Shown here piece after piece: positions 17,502-27,108 of a stretch of DNA of 64,000 nt. Source of the DNA: Pseudomonas prosekii (GTDB lineage: Bacteria > Pseudomonadota > Gammaproteobacteria > Pseudomonadales > Pseudomonadaceae); the NCBI RefSeq assembly GCF_900105155.1, contig NZ_LT629762.1, forward strand, positions 3,201,001 to 3,265,000, written 5' to 3'. Both the position numbers and the translations under genes were made by a program. Under the pieces are notes generated by a model that worked only from the letters and a program-made list of their open reading frames with translations, was not told the DNA's origin and made no database searches. How positions within the stretch are numbered: the first letter of the stretch is position 1; each line of letters starts with the position of its first letter.

Positions 17502-18284
17502 ATGGAATTTCTGCTCTATCTGGCGCTGGGCGCCTGTGCAGGCGTGTTAGCTGGATTGTTCGGGGTTGGTGGAGGGATCATCATCGTCCCCGTGCTGGTG
17601 TTCAGTTTCACGCTACAAGGTTTTGACGCGTCGATCCTGACGCATTTGGCGGTCGGTACGTCGCTGGCGACGATTATTTTTACCTCGGTGAATGCGGTTC
17701 GCGAGCATCACCGGCGCGGCGCGGTGCGCTGGCCGATTTTTGCCTGGATGACCGTCGGCATTCTCATCGGCGCCGGATTCGGCGCGTTGACCGCCGAGGC
17801 GATTTCCGGCCCGCACTTGCAGAAGATCATCGGCGTTTTTGCGTTGATCATCGCCGTGCAGCTGGCATTGGACTTCAAACCCAAGGCCAGCCGAACCGTG
17901 CCGGGCAAAGTCGGTCTGACCATCGCCGGCAGTTTCATTGGCTGGGCCTCGGCGATTTTCGGCATTGGCGGCGGCTCGCTGACCGTGCCGTTCCTGACCT
18001 GGCGCAGCGTGCCGATGCAGCAAGCGGTGGCGACTTCATCGGCCTGCGGGCTGCCGATCGCGTTGGCAAGTGCATTAAGTTTCATGATTCTGGGCTGGCA
18101 CGATCCGTTGCTGCCGGCTCATAGTCTCGGTTTTATCTATCTGCCGGCGCTGTTGGGGATCGCCCTGACCAGCATGGTCTTCGCCCGCTTCGGCGCGCGA
18201 CTGGCGCACAATTTGTCGCCGCGCCTGCTGAAAAGATTGTTCGCCGCACTGTTGTTCTGCGTGGGCGTGAATTTCCTGCTCTGA
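17502..18284 (+). CDS. TauE/SafE (TSUP) family membrane permease
   Basis: A 260-aa permease with about eight membrane segments, starting at ATG 17502; the frame is open upstream but that part overlaps the divergent neighbour. Two family repeats are visible: GACAGVLAGLFGVGGGIIIVPVL at the N-terminus and GSFIGWASAIFGIGGGSLTVPFL in the middle. The family exports sulfite, sulfoacetate or related organosulfur anions, though substrate cannot be read from sequence. lgt begins 94 bp downstream on the same strand. Confidence 0.88.
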   Translation: MEFLLYLALGACAGVLAGLFGVGGGIIIVPVLVFSFTLQGFDASILTHLAVGTSLATIIFTSVNAVREHHRRGAVRWPIFAWMTVGILIGAGFGALTAEAISGPHLQKIIGVFALIIAVQLALDFKPKASRTVPGKVGLTIAGSFIGWASAIFGIGGGSLTVPFLTWRSVPMQQAVATSSACGLPIALASALSFMILGWHDPLLPAHSLGFIYLPALLGIALTSMVFARFGARLAHNLSPRLLKRLFAALLFCVGVNFLL

Positions 18285-18378
18285 CGCACGGCACAATCCT
18301 GGCTTAATCCTGGGGTGACAGCGTCCCCCGGGAATTTTGCTTCAAGTCTTTCGGTTTCAACTCTAACGAGGAGTCGCA

Positions 18379-19185
18379 ATGCTGCCTTACCCGCAGATCG
18401 ACCCGGTGGCCCTGGCCATCGGTCCGCTGAAAATCCACTGGTACGGTCTGATGTACCTGATCGGCATCGGCGGCGCCTGGCTGCTGGCGTCGCGCCGGTT
18501 GAACCGTTTCGACCCGACCTGGACCAAGGAGAAACTCTCCGACATGGTCTTCTGGATGTCGATGGGCGTAATCGTCGGCGGGCGTCTGGGCTACGTGTTG
18601 TTCTACGACCTGAGCGCCTATCTGGCCAACCCGACCCTGATTTTCGAAGTGTGGAAGGGCGGCATGTCGTTCCACGGCGGCTTCATCGGCGTGATGCTGG
18701 CGGCATTGTGGTTCGGTAAAAAGAACGGCAAGTCGTTCTTCCAGTTGATGGACTTCGTCGCGCCAATGGTGCCGATCGGCCTCGGTGCCGGGCGCATCGG
18801 CAACTTCATCAACGCCGAATTGTGGGGCAAGCCGACCGACGTTGCCTGGGCGATGGTCTTCCCGACCGACCCGGCACAACTGGCGCGTCACCCATCGCAG
18901 CTGTACCAATTTGCGCTGGAAGGCGTGGCGTTGTTCGCGATCCTCTGGATCTTCTCGCGCAAGCCACGGCCGACCATGGCGGTGTCCGGGATGTTCGCGC
19001 TGTTCTACGGCATCTTCCGCTTCATCGTCGAATTCGTCCGCGTACCGGATGCGCAACTGGGCTACCTGGCGTGGGGCTGGCTGACCATGGGTCAGGTGCT
19101 GTGCGTGCCGATGGTGCTCGCCGGTCTGTTCCTGATCTGGCTGGCGTATCATCGCGCCCCGGCGGCACCGGCAGCCGCCGTATAA
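18379..19185 (+). CDS. lgt: Prolipoprotein diacylglyceryl transferase
   Basis: An inner-membrane enzyme that attaches diacylglycerol from phosphatidylglycerol to the lipobox Cys of prolipoproteins, an essential step. It is 268 aa with seven membrane segments and the Lgt signature [20 protein letters not shown] near residue 135, plus the conserved FHGGFIGVM and [15 protein letters not shown] 18379 lies behind ACGAGGAGTC. thyA starts 50 bp downstream, the usual lgt-thyA operon. Confidence 0.97.
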   Translation: MLPYPQIDPVALAIGPLKIHWYGLMYLIGIGGAWLLASRRLNRFDPTWTKEKLSDMVFWMSMGVIVGGRLGYVLFYDLSAYLANPTLIFEVWKGGMSFHGGFIGVMLAALWFGKKNGKSFFQLMDFVAPMVPIGLGAGRIGNFINAELWGKPTDVAWAMVFPTDPAQLARHPSQLYQFALEGVALFAILWIFSRKPRPTMAVSGMFALFYGIFRFIVEFVRVPDAQLGYLAWGWLTMGQVLCVPMVLAGLFLIWLAYHRAPAAPAAAV

Positions 19186-19235
19186 ATTCGAATACCGGGG
19201 GCGACGGCTCCCGGGTTCAAGGACACAGGTAACTC

Positions 19236-20207
19236 ATGAAGCAATATCTCGATCTGGTGGCGCACGTCATCAAGAACGGCACCAAACAAGCCAACCGCAC
19301 CGGCGTCAACACCATCAGCTTCCCCGGCGCGATGCTGCGGTATGACCTGAAAGAAGGTTTCCCGGCGATTACCACGCGCAAAATGGCCTTCAAATCGGCG
19401 ATTGGCGAGATGTGCGGTTTCCTCCGTGGCGTCAACAACGCCGCTGAATTCCGCGCCTTGGGCTGCAAGGTCTGGGACCAGAACGCCAACGAAAACGCGC
19501 AGTGGCTGGCCAACCCGTTCCGTCAGGGCGCAGACGACCTCGGCGAAATCTACGGCGTGCAATGGCGCAAATGGCCGGCGTACAAGCAGATCCCGGTGAG
19601 CAATAAAGCCGCGATCGAGCAGACGCTGGGTCAGGGCTATCGGCAGATTGCCGAGGGCGAAGAAGACGGTCAGGCCTACGTCGTGCTGTACAAGGCCATC
19701 GACCAGGTCCGCCAGTGCGTCGATACGATCATCAAGGATCCGGGCAGCCGCCGCATTCTGTTCCACGGCTGGAACGTTGCGCAGCTGGATGAAATGGCCT
19801 TGCCGCCGTGCCACTTGCTGTACCAGTTCCACCCGAACGTCGAGACCAAAGAGATTTCGCTGACGCTGTACATCCGCTCGAATGATTTGGGCCTGGGCAC
19901 GCCGTTCAACCTCACCGAAGGCGCGGCGCTGCTGAGCCTGATCGGGCGCCTGACCGGCTACACGCCGCGCTGGTTCACCTATTTCATCGGTGATGCGCAC
20001 GTCTACGAAAACCATCTGGACATGCTCAATGAACAGCTGACCCGCGAGCCGTTCCCGATGCCGAAACTGGTGATCAGCGACCGCGTGCCGGCGTTTGCCG
20101 AAACCGGCGTGTATCAACCGGAATGGCTGGAATTGGTCGAACCGAGCGATTTCTCGCTTGAGGGTTATCAGCACCACGCGCCGATGACCGCGCCAATGGC
20201 GGTCTAA
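19236..20207 (+). CDS. thyA: Thymidylate synthase
   Basis: Makes dTMP from dUMP with methylene-tetrahydrofolate. At 323 aa it is longer than the 264-aa E. coli enzyme, the extra residues forming an insertion between about 80 and 150, as in other Pseudomonas. The catalytic Cys is in [12 protein letters not shown], the dUMP-binding residues are in the [10 protein letters not shown] region, and [18 protein letters not shown] is also conserved. It depends on DHFR, encoded by folA 13.7 kb downstream in this window. Confidence 0.97.
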   Translation: MKQYLDLVAHVIKNGTKQANRTGVNTISFPGAMLRYDLKEGFPAITTRKMAFKSAIGEMCGFLRGVNNAAEFRALGCKVWDQNANENAQWLANPFRQGADDLGEIYGVQWRKWPAYKQIPVSNKAAIEQTLGQGYRQIAEGEEDGQAYVVLYKAIDQVRQCVDTIIKDPGSRRILFHGWNVAQLDEMALPPCHLLYQFHPNVETKEISLTLYIRSNDLGLGTPFNLTEGAALLSLIGRLTGYTPRWFTYFIGDAHVYENHLDMLNEQLTREPFPMPKLVISDRVPAFAETGVYQPEWLELVEPSDFSLEGYQHHAPMTAPMAV

Positions 20208-20225
20208 AGAACGATCAAAGACTCT

Positions 20226-20313
20226 GTGGGAGCGAGCTTGCTCGCGATAGCGGCCTGACAGTCAACATAGATGTTGAATGTGATGGCCTCATCGCGAGCA
20301 AGCTCGCTCCCAC
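20226..20313. repeat. REP doublet (inverted pair)
   Basis: GTGGGAGCGAGCTTGCTCGC at 20226 and its inverted partner ending at 20313, placed between the convergent thyA and cadR genes. Confidence 0.93.
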
Positions 20314-20331
20314 ATTTGTTCCAGGGTGGTC

Positions 20332-20781
20332 TTAATGCCCGTGGCTTCTGCCCACGTGCGAATGCTCAACCTCCGTCGCCACCACCCCGCCGCTGACTTC
20401 CAGGCGCTGCAAAATCCCGCATTGATCGGCTTCCGGCCCTTCGCCGCAGCGTTGGCGCAGGTCGAGCAGTTGCGCCTGTAACGCCATCAACCCGTCGATC
20501 CGCGCTTTAACGTGATGAATGTGTTCATCGATCAACGCGTTGACGTTTTCGCACTGGTCCTGCGGGCTGTCGCGCAACGCCAGCAGGCTGCGGATTTCTT
20601 CCAGGGTCATGTCGAGCGTGCGGCAATTGCGGATAAACGTCAGGCGTTCGGCGTGGGCCTGAGTGTAGACGCGGTAATTGCCGTCGCTGCGAGCCGGCTC
20701 GGGCAGCAGGTTTTCCCGCTCGTAATAACGGATGGTTTCCACCGCGCAGTCGGTGAGTTTTGCCAGTTCGCCGATCTTCAT
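20332..20781 (-). CDS. cadR: MerR-family metal regulator, CadR type
   Basis: A 149-aa MerR regulator starting at ATG 20781 (MKIGELAKLTDCAVETIRYYEREN, the winged-helix DNA-binding start); the longer open frame beyond this runs into cadA. The dimer helix (residues about 75-110) is followed by the metal loop RQRCGEGPEADQCGI, and an additional Cys stands before the helix in DQCENVNAL, the three-Cys pattern of CadR/PbrR. The tail HSHVGRSHGH is His-rich, as in Pseudomonas CadR. It is divergent from the metal ATPase and controls it through the dyad at 20808-20828. Confidence 0.92.
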   Translation of the reverse strand: MKIGELAKLTDCAVETIRYYERENLLPEPARSDGNYRVYTQAHAERLTFIRNCRTLDMTLEEIRSLLALRDSPQDQCENVNALIDEHIHHVKARIDGLMALQAQLLDLRQRCGEGPEADQCGILQRLEVSGGVVATEVEHSHVGRSHGH

Positions 20782-20804
20782 TGCAACAATCTCCAAAAGG
20801 TTGC

Positions 20805-20835
20805 TTGACCCTATAGTGGCTACAGGGTCTTTACT
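20805..20835 (+). promoter_or_regulatory. cadA promoter with MerR-type operator in a 19-bp spacer
   Basis: A -35 box TTGACC (20805-20810) and a weak -10 TTTACT (20830-20835) are separated by 19 bp, the over-long spacer typical of MerR-activated promoters. The dyad ACCCTATAG-TGG-CTACAGGGT (20808-20828, one mismatch between arms) fills the spacer. It lies between divergent cadR and cadA. Confidence 0.85.
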
Positions 20836-20865
20836 TGGCAACAGGCACCTTTCCGGACGCGACCA

Positions 20866-23172
20866 ATGAGCGATTCCCTGCACACGCACAAACCTGATGC
20901 TACCGACGATTGCTGCAGCAAACCGCAGCCCGTGGCCAAGCACGACCACGGCAGACATGAACATGATCATGGCCATAGCGATGGACATGAGCACGGCGCC
21001 CAAGCCGATTCCTGCTGTTCATCGAAAGTCGCTGCGCCCTCGCTGGTGCAATTGACCGAAGCGCCGACGGCGGGCGCACGTCTGAGCAGCTTTCGCATCG
21101 ACGCGATGGACTGCCCGACCGAGCAGACGCTGATCCAGAACAAACTCGGCAAGCTGTCGGGCGTGCAGCAACTGGAATTCAACCTGATCAACCGCGTGCT
21201 GGGCGTCACTCATGACTTGCCGAGCAACGCGCCGATCATCGACGCGATCAAGTCGCTGGGCATGGTCGCCGAGCCGCTGGAAGAGGGCGTCGACGCGCCG
21301 GCAGCGGTTGTCGAGAAAAAACATTGGTGGCCGCTGGCGCTGTCCGGTGTCGCCGCGCTGGGCGCCGAAGTCATCCATTTCACCAACGCCGCGCCGAACT
21401 GGGTGGTGGCGATCATCGCGCTGGTGTCGATCCTCAGCGGCGGCCTCGGCACCTATAAAAAGGGCTGGATTGCCCTGAAAAATCTCAACCTGAACATCAA
21501 CGCGCTGATGAGCATCGCGGTGACTGGCGCGATCCTGATCGGCCAGTGGCCGGAAGCGGCAATGGTGATGTTCCTGTTCACCGTCGCCGAGTTGATCGAG
21601 GCGAAATCCCTCGACCGTGCGCGCAATGCCATCGGCGGCCTGATGCAGATGACCCCCGAGCAAGCCACGGTGCAGCAGGCCGACGGCAGTTGGCTCGAGC
21701 AAGATGTCAAAGCCATCGAACTCGGCGCGCGCGTGCGCGTGAAGCCCGGTGAGCGCATTGGCCTCGACGGTGAAGTGGTTTCCGGGACCTCGACCATCGA
21801 TCAGGCGCCGATCACCGGCGAAAGCTTGCCGATCGAGAAAACCATCGGCGACAAAGTCTTCGCCGGCACCATCAACCAGGCAGGTTCGCTGGAATACAGC
21901 GTGACGGCAGCGGCGAATAATTCGACCCTGGCGCGGATCATCCACGCGGTCGAACAAGCGCAAGGTGCGCGCGCGCCGACTCAGCGTTTCGTCGATCAGT
22001 TCTCGAAAATCTACACGCCAGCAGTGTTCGTGCTGGCGTTGGCGGTGGCGGTGATTCCGCCGCTGTTCATGGCTGCCGCGTGGTTCGACTGGATCTACCG
22101 CGCGCTGGTCTTGCTGGTGGTGGCTTGCCCGTGTGCGCTGGTGATTTCGACGCCGGTGACAATCGTCAGCGGCCTTGCGGCGGCGGCGCGCAAAGGCATT
22201 CTGGTCAAGGGCGGCGTGTACCTGGAGGGCGGTTACAAGCTCGATTACCTGGCGTTGGACAAGACCGGCACGATCACCCACGGCAAACCGGTGCAGACCG
22301 ACTATTTGTCCCTCGACCCGACTGCCGACGAAACCGCCCCGGCCATTGCGGCTGCGCTGGCCGGTCGTTCCGATCACCCGGTGTCGCTGGCCATCGCCAA
22401 CGCGGCTGTGGATAAGCAATTCGCGCCGCGGGTTGTGGATAACTTCGAAGCCTTGGCCGGGCGCGGTGTGCGCGGCGAAATCGACGGTCAGGTCTACCAC
22501 TTGGGCAACCACCGACTGGTTGAGGAGCTGAACCTTTGCTCCCCAGCGCTGGAAGAGAAGCTGTTTGCTCTGGAAAAACAGGGTAAATCCGTGGTGCTGC
22601 TGCTCGACCAGTCCGGCCCATTGGCGCTGTTTGCCGTGGCCGATACGGTGAAAGAGTCCAGCCGCGAAGCGATCCAACAGCTTCACGACTTGGGCATCAA
22701 AACCCTGATGCTCACCGGCGACAACGCCCACACCGCGCAGGCGATTGCCGCACAAGTCGGCATCGACGAAGCCAAAGGCGATTTGCTGCCGACCGACAAA
22801 CTGCAAGCAATCGAAGCGCTTTATGCACAGGGCCATAACGTCGGCATGGTCGGCGACGGCATCAACGATGCGCCGGCGCTGGCCCGCGCCGAGATCGGTT
22901 TTGCAATGGCCGCTGCCGGCACCGATACCGCGATTGAAACCGCTGATGTCGCCCTGATGGACGACGATCTGCGCAAGATCCCGGCGTTCATTCGCCTGTC
23001 GCGGCAGACGTCGAGCATCCTCAAACAGAACATCGCCCTTGCCTTGGTCATCAAATTGATCTTTCTTGGGGTAACCTTCGCCGGGATCGCCACCATGTGG
23101 ATGGCGGTATTTGCCGACATGGGCGTGAGCCTGTTGGTGGTGTTCAACGGTTTGCGCCTGTTGCGCAAATAA
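20866..23172 (+). CDS. cadA: Heavy-metal P1B-type ATPase (Cd/Zn/Pb exporter)
   Basis: Exports divalent soft metals (Cd, Zn, Pb) across the inner membrane using ATP. The 768 aa comprise a Cys/His-rich N-terminus (DDCCSKP.. HDHGRHEHDHGHSDGHEHG.. DSCCSS, residues 14-50), an HMA domain with MDCPTEQT (residues about 80-87), the CPC motif in VVACPCALVISTP, the phosphorylated Asp in DKTGTITHG, SDHPVS and the hinge GDGINDAPALARAEIG. MDCPTE together with CPC points to Zn/Cd/Pb rather than copper. Regulated by the adjacent cadR through the shared operator. Confidence 0.95.
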   Translation: MSDSLHTHKPDATDDCCSKPQPVAKHDHGRHEHDHGHSDGHEHGAQADSCCSSKVAAPSLVQLTEAPTAGARLSSFRIDAMDCPTEQTLIQNKLGKLSGVQQLEFNLINRVLGVTHDLPSNAPIIDAIKSLGMVAEPLEEGVDAPAAVVEKKHWWPLALSGVAALGAEVIHFTNAAPNWVVAIIALVSILSGGLGTYKKGWIALKNLNLNINALMSIAVTGAILIGQWPEAAMVMFLFTVAELIEAKSLDRARNAIGGLMQMTPEQATVQQADGSWLEQDVKAIELGARVRVKPGERIGLDGEVVSGTSTIDQAPITGESLPIEKTIGDKVFAGTINQAGSLEYSVTAAANNSTLARIIHAVEQAQGARAPTQRFVDQFSKIYTPAVFVLALAVAVIPPLFMAAAWFDWIYRALVLLVVACPCALVISTPVTIVSGLAAAARKGILVKGGVYLEGGYKLDYLALDKTGTITHGKPVQTDYLSLDPTADETAPAIAAALAGRSDHPVSLAIANAAVDKQFAPRVVDNFEALAGRGVRGEIDGQVYHLGNHRLVEELNLCSPALEEKLFALEKQGKSVVLLLDQSGPLALFAVADTVKESSREAIQQLHDLGIKTLMLTGDNAHTAQAIAAQVGIDEAKGDLLPTDKLQAIEALYAQGHNVGMVGDGINDAPALARAEIGFAMAAAGTDTAIETADVALMDDDLRKIPAFIRLSRQTSSILKQNIALALVIKLIFLGVTFAGIATMWMAVFADMGVSLLVVFNGLRLLRK

Positions 23173-23187
23173 GCATGAGGAACGGTT

Positions 23188-24051
23188 GTGCTGAGTGCCG
23201 AGCTGAAGGCGTTTTACATGGTGGCCCGCCTGGGCAGCATTACCCTGGCAGCGAAGAAGCTCGGCTTGAGCCAACCGACGGTGACCACGCAGATTCGCAA
23301 TCTGGAAAGTCAGTATTCGGTTGAGCTGTTCTACCGTGGCGGCCGCCGTCTGAGCGTCAGCGACGAGGGCGCGCGGTTGCTGCCGATGGTCAAGACGCTG
23401 TTGCAGCAGGAAGCCGATATCGAGTTTTTCCTGCGCAACAGTGGTCAGCTCCAAGGCACGTTGCGCATCGCCGCGACGGCGCCGTATTACATTCTGGATC
23501 TGGTGAAAGCCTTCCGCGAGCGCTTGCCGCACGTCGAAGTTTCGGTGGAAATCGGCAATTCGCAGCAGGTGCTGGAAGCGCTGGAGGATTACCGCGTTGA
23601 TGTCGCTGCGTCATCGCAACTGCTCGACGACGCGCGGCTGATCCGCCGGGTGCTCGGCAGCGATCCGCTGGTGTTGGCGGTGCATCGTAATCATCCGTTG
23701 GCGGTGCACGAGCATGTGCCGCTGAGTGCGCTGGCCGGGCATACCTTGCTGATGCGCGAGTCGGGTTCGACCACGCGGCGGCTGACCGAGGAATTGCTCG
23801 CGGGCGCCGGTGTAGGTTTCGGGCCGTTGTTGGAGATCGGCAGCCGCGAGTCGATTCGCGAAGCGGTGCTGCGCAATATCGGCATCAGCATCATTGCCCG
23901 CCAGGAGGTGCCGCACGATCCGCAATTGCGCGTGCTGACCATCGAGAATGCGCCGCAGATTCCTGAATACCTGTACTGCCTCAAGGAACGCAAAAGCGCG
24001 CGGCTGCCGGCGGCGTTCCTCGGATTGGCGCAGGAAATGGCGCCGGCCTGA
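23188..24051 (+). CDS. LysR-family regulator of phosphonate (aminoethylphosphonate) catabolism
   Basis: A 287-aa LysR regulator starting at GTG 23188 behind ATGAGGAAC. The HTH is at the N-terminus (AELKAFYMVARLGSITLAAK.. LSQPTVTTQIRNLE), followed by an inducer-binding domain (GTLRIAATAPYYILDLVKAF). The sequence and the position directly before a 2-aminoethylphosphonate-type ABC operon match the family named TIGR03339 (AEP-catabolism-associated LysR). It is 15 bp after cadA, but is functionally tied to the genes that follow. A REP pair separates it from them, so the operon probably has its own promoter in 24142-24274. Confidence 0.85.
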   Translation: MLSAELKAFYMVARLGSITLAAKKLGLSQPTVTTQIRNLESQYSVELFYRGGRRLSVSDEGARLLPMVKTLLQQEADIEFFLRNSGQLQGTLRIAATAPYYILDLVKAFRERLPHVEVSVEIGNSQQVLEALEDYRVDVAASSQLLDDARLIRRVLGSDPLVLAVHRNHPLAVHEHVPLSALAGHTLLMRESGSTTRRLTEELLAGAGVGFGPLLEIGSRESIREAVLRNIGISIIARQEVPHDPQLRVLTIENAPQIPEYLYCLKERKSARLPAAFLGLAQEMAPA

Positions 24052-24076
24052 AATCTTTATTGCCTTTAATGGCCTC

Positions 24077-24141
24077 ATCGCGGGCAAGCCACGCTCCCAC
24101 AGGATTTGCACAGTCCTGTGGGAGCGAGGCTTGCCCGCGAT
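24077..24141. repeat. REP doublet (inverted pair)
   Basis: ATCGCGGGCAAGCCACGCTC.. (24077-24100) and its inverted match GTGGGAGCGAGGCTTGCCCG.. (24118-24141) with a short 17-bp loop, between the LysR gene and the ABC ATPase gene. Confidence 0.92.
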
Positions 24142-24274
24142 GGCGTCAGTTCAGGCACCGCATGACTTCAACCCAAATCCCCGAATACCACTATCAGTCG
24201 TTTTTGCCTCGCTGCCACATGACGGACGCATTACAAACCTAGGATGGGCTTCATCTGCTTGATGAGGTCTGTCC

Positions 24275-25351
24275 ATGAACCACTCGAACGCAACTGCCCT
24301 GACCAACCCCGGCGCGCCGATGAAAGTGCGTGGCGTGCAGAAACGCTTCGGTGCGTTTACCGCGCTGGACAATGTTTCGCTCGACGTCGCCGCCGGTGAA
24401 CTGGTGTGCCTGCTCGGCCCGTCGGGTTGCGGCAAAACCACTTTGCTGCGCTGCATCGCCGGCCTGGAGAAACAGGACAGCGGCGAGCTCTACCTCGGTG
24501 ATCGCGACGTTTCCCACCTCGCCCCGCAGGCTCGGGACTACGGCATTCTGTTTCAGTCCTACGCGCTGTTCCCCAATCTGACCGTCGAAGCGAACATTGC
24601 CTACGGCCTCGCCGGCAGTGGTCGCGACGAAGTGCGCAAGCGCGTCGGGCAAATGCTTGAACTGGTCGGCCTGCTCGGCAGCGAGAAAAAGTACCCCGGC
24701 CAATTGTCCGGCGGCCAGCAACAGCGTGTAGCGCTGGCTCGCGCTCTGGCCCCGGCGCCTTCGTTATTGCTGCTCGACGAACCGATGTCAGCCCTCGACG
24801 CCCGCGTTCGCGAGCACCTGTGCACCGAGCTGCGCCAATTGCAGCGCAACCTCGGCGTGACCACGTTGATGGTCACGCACAATCAGGACGAAGCGATGCT
24901 GATGGCCGATCGCATCGCCGTGATGAACAACGGCAAAGTCGAGCAATACGCCACGCCGCAGGAAATCTACGATCGCCCGGCGACGCCGTTTGTCGCGGAA
25001 TTTGTCGGTCAGGGTAACTGGCTGCCGTTCCAACGCAGCAGCGACAGCCATGCGCAGGTCGGCGGAATGAACATGCGTCTGGCCGACGGCAGCGCGAAAA
25101 CCTCGTCCGGTCGGCTGTTCTGTCGTCCGGAAGCAATCAACGTCAACCCGCCCGTGCACGAAGAAAACCTGTTCCCGGCCAAGGTTCGCGAGATCACTTT
25201 TCTCGGCAATCGCTGCCGCATGAGTTTCGAACTCGATCAGTTGCCGGGCCACGCCTTGCTCGCCGAACTGGCGCCGGAAGCCATGCCACGCCTCGGCGCG
25301 CAGCACATCATGGTCGCTTTGCCACCGCGCAGCCTGCAGGTGTTCGCCTGA
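24275..25351 (+). CDS. ABC transporter ATP-binding protein, 2-aminoethylphosphonate type
   Basis: The 358-aa ATPase of an ABC importer. Walker A is LLGPSGCGKTTLLRC (near residue 48), the signature is LSGGQQQRVALARAL (near residue 145), Walker B is LLLLDEPMSALD, and the switch His is in LMVTHNQDEAM. A C-terminal TOBE-like domain follows (residues about 250-358). It resembles the PotA/FbpC class and, in this gene context, the putative AEP transporters (PhnT-type). The stop overlaps the permease start by 1 bp, indicating translational coupling. Confidence 0.88.
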   Translation: MNHSNATALTNPGAPMKVRGVQKRFGAFTALDNVSLDVAAGELVCLLGPSGCGKTTLLRCIAGLEKQDSGELYLGDRDVSHLAPQARDYGILFQSYALFPNLTVEANIAYGLAGSGRDEVRKRVGQMLELVGLLGSEKKYPGQLSGGQQQRVALARALAPAPSLLLLDEPMSALDARVREHLCTELRQLQRNLGVTTLMVTHNQDEAMLMADRIAVMNNGKVEQYATPQEIYDRPATPFVAEFVGQGNWLPFQRSSDSHAQVGGMNMRLADGSAKTSSGRLFCRPEAINVNPPVHEENLFPAKVREITFLGNRCRMSFELDQLPGHALLAELAPEAMPRLGAQHIMVALPPRSLQVFA

Positions 25352-27075
25352 TGAGCGCGAACCTCGCGCTGCCGATTGCGCACAAGCAGGTTCGGCAGAC
25401 TTCGCGCGCCGAGCTTGGTGATCGGTTGTTCGTGGTCGGCGGCAAAGTGCTGTTGCTGATGTTGCTCGGTGTCGCGGTGTTGATGCCGTTGCTGGCGATC
25501 TTCTGGCGCGGCTTCAGCGCCGAAGCCGGGCAGGGCGGTGGTCTGGTCGCTGCGCGAGAATTGCTGAGCAGCGCAAATTTTCACTGGTTGCTCGGCAATA
25601 GCCTGAAAGTTTCCCTCAGCGTCGCGGCGATTGTCGTACCGCTGGCCTACCTGTTTGCCTACGCGTTGCAGCGCACATTGATTCCCGGCAAAGGCATTTT
25701 TCGCGGCATCTCGCTGCTGCCATTGATGGCGCCGTCGATGCTGCCGGGGATTGCCCTGGTTTATCTGTTCGGCAACCAAGGCATGTTGCGCGGACTGCTC
25801 TCGGACAATATCTACGGCTTCTGGGGCATTGTCCTCGGCGAGGTCATCTACACCTTCCCACACGCCTTGATGATTCTGCTGTCAGCGCTTTCGCTGGCGG
25901 ACGCGCGATTGTTCGATGCGGCGTCGAGCATGGGCGCCAGTCCGGCGAAAGCCTTTCGCAGCATCACCTGGCCGGCGACGCGTCAAGCCGTGTTCGCCGC
26001 GTTTTGCCTGGTGTTCACCCTGACCATCACCGACTTCGGCGTGCCGGTGGTGGTCGGTGGCGACTATCAAGTGCTGGCGCTGGAAGCCTACAAAGCCGTG
26101 GTCGGCCAGCAACAATTTGGTCGCGGCGCGTTGATCGGCATGGTTTTGCTGCTGCCGGCGCTGCTGAGTTTTGGCGTCGATGCCTGGCTGCGGCGGCGCC
26201 AGGGCGATGCCATGAGCGGTCGCGCGCAAGTGTTCCAACCGGCGCCGTCGAAGCTGCGCGATGGCTGTTATCTGGCGCTTGTGTTGCTGATTTGCGCGGT
26301 GTTGCTGCTGGTGTTCGGCATGGCGGTGTTCTCGTCGCTGGTGAAATTCTGGCCGTACAACCTGTCGCTGTCGCTCAACCATTACCAGTTCAACGACACG
26401 GCGGGCGGCGGCTGGCTGGCCTACGGCAACAGCGTGAAAATGGCCTTGGGCACCGCGTTGATCGGCAGCGTGCTGATCTTCACCGGCGCTTACCTGATGG
26501 AAAAAACCAAGGGCCAGCGCGGCCTCAACCTGACGCTGCGCATGCTCAGTTTTATCCCGATGGCGGTGCCGGGGCTGGTGCTGGGTTTGGGTTACGTCTT
26601 CTTCTTCAATCTCAGCGGCAACCCGTTGCACGTGCTCTACGGGACCATGACGCTGCTGGTGGTGTGCACCATTGCGCATTATTTGACCACCGCGCAAATG
26701 ACCGCGACCACCGCGCTGCGCCAACTCGACGCCGAGTTCGAAGCCGCCGCGCTGTCGCTGAAAGCGCCGCTGTATCGGCATTACCTGCGCGTCACCGTGC
26801 CGATTTGCCTGCCGGCGCTGCTGGACATCGTGCGCTATTTGTTCGTATCGGCGATGACCACGGTTTCGGCGGCGATCTTCCTCTACAGCCCCGACACCAT
26901 CCTCGCGGCGGTGGCGGTGCTGAATATGGACGACGCCGGCAATGTCGGCGGTGCGGCGGCGATGTCGACCCTGATTCTGTTCACCTCGGCGGGCGTGTCG
27001 CTGCTGCTGGCCTGGGCATCGCGCGGTTTGCTGCGCCGCTCCCAGGCCTGGCGGCAAACCGCGCCCGGCCACTGA
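25351..27075 (+). CDS. ABC transporter permease, 2-aminoethylphosphonate type (fused two-domain)
   Basis: A 574-aa inner-membrane permease made of two fused permease domains (residues about 30-280 and 300-570, around 12 membrane segments), like FbpB/SfuB. The EAA-like loops are FDAASSMGASPAKAFRSITWP in the first half and FEAAALSLKAPLYRHYLRVTVP in the second. It belongs with the putative AEP permeases (TIGR03262 type). It starts within the stop of the ATPase gene (TGATG at 25349-25353), and the binding-protein gene follows after 33 bp. Confidence 0.88.
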   Translation: MSANLALPIAHKQVRQTSRAELGDRLFVVGGKVLLLMLLGVAVLMPLLAIFWRGFSAEAGQGGGLVAARELLSSANFHWLLGNSLKVSLSVAAIVVPLAYLFAYALQRTLIPGKGIFRGISLLPLMAPSMLPGIALVYLFGNQGMLRGLLSDNIYGFWGIVLGEVIYTFPHALMILLSALSLADARLFDAASSMGASPAKAFRSITWPATRQAVFAAFCLVFTLTITDFGVPVVVGGDYQVLALEAYKAVVGQQQFGRGALIGMVLLLPALLSFGVDAWLRRRQGDAMSGRAQVFQPAPSKLRDGCYLALVLLICAVLLLVFGMAVFSSLVKFWPYNLSLSLNHYQFNDTAGGGWLAYGNSVKMALGTALIGSVLIFTGAYLMEKTKGQRGLNLTLRMLSFIPMAVPGLVLGLGYVFFFNLSGNPLHVLYGTMTLLVVCTIAHYLTTAQMTATTALRQLDAEFEAAALSLKAPLYRHYLRVTVPICLPALLDIVRYLFVSAMTTVSAAIFLYSPDTILAAVAVLNMDDAGNVGGAAAMSTLILFTSAGVSLLLAWASRGLLRRSQAWRQTAPGH

Positions 27076-27108
27076 CTCACACCCTCAACTCAAAAACAGG
27101 AAAAGATC

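Noticed and set aside
21019-23532. 837-codon antisense frame over cadA
   Set aside because: Long antisense frames are expected in GC-rich Pseudomonas genes; the cadA strand has all P-type ATPase motifs.
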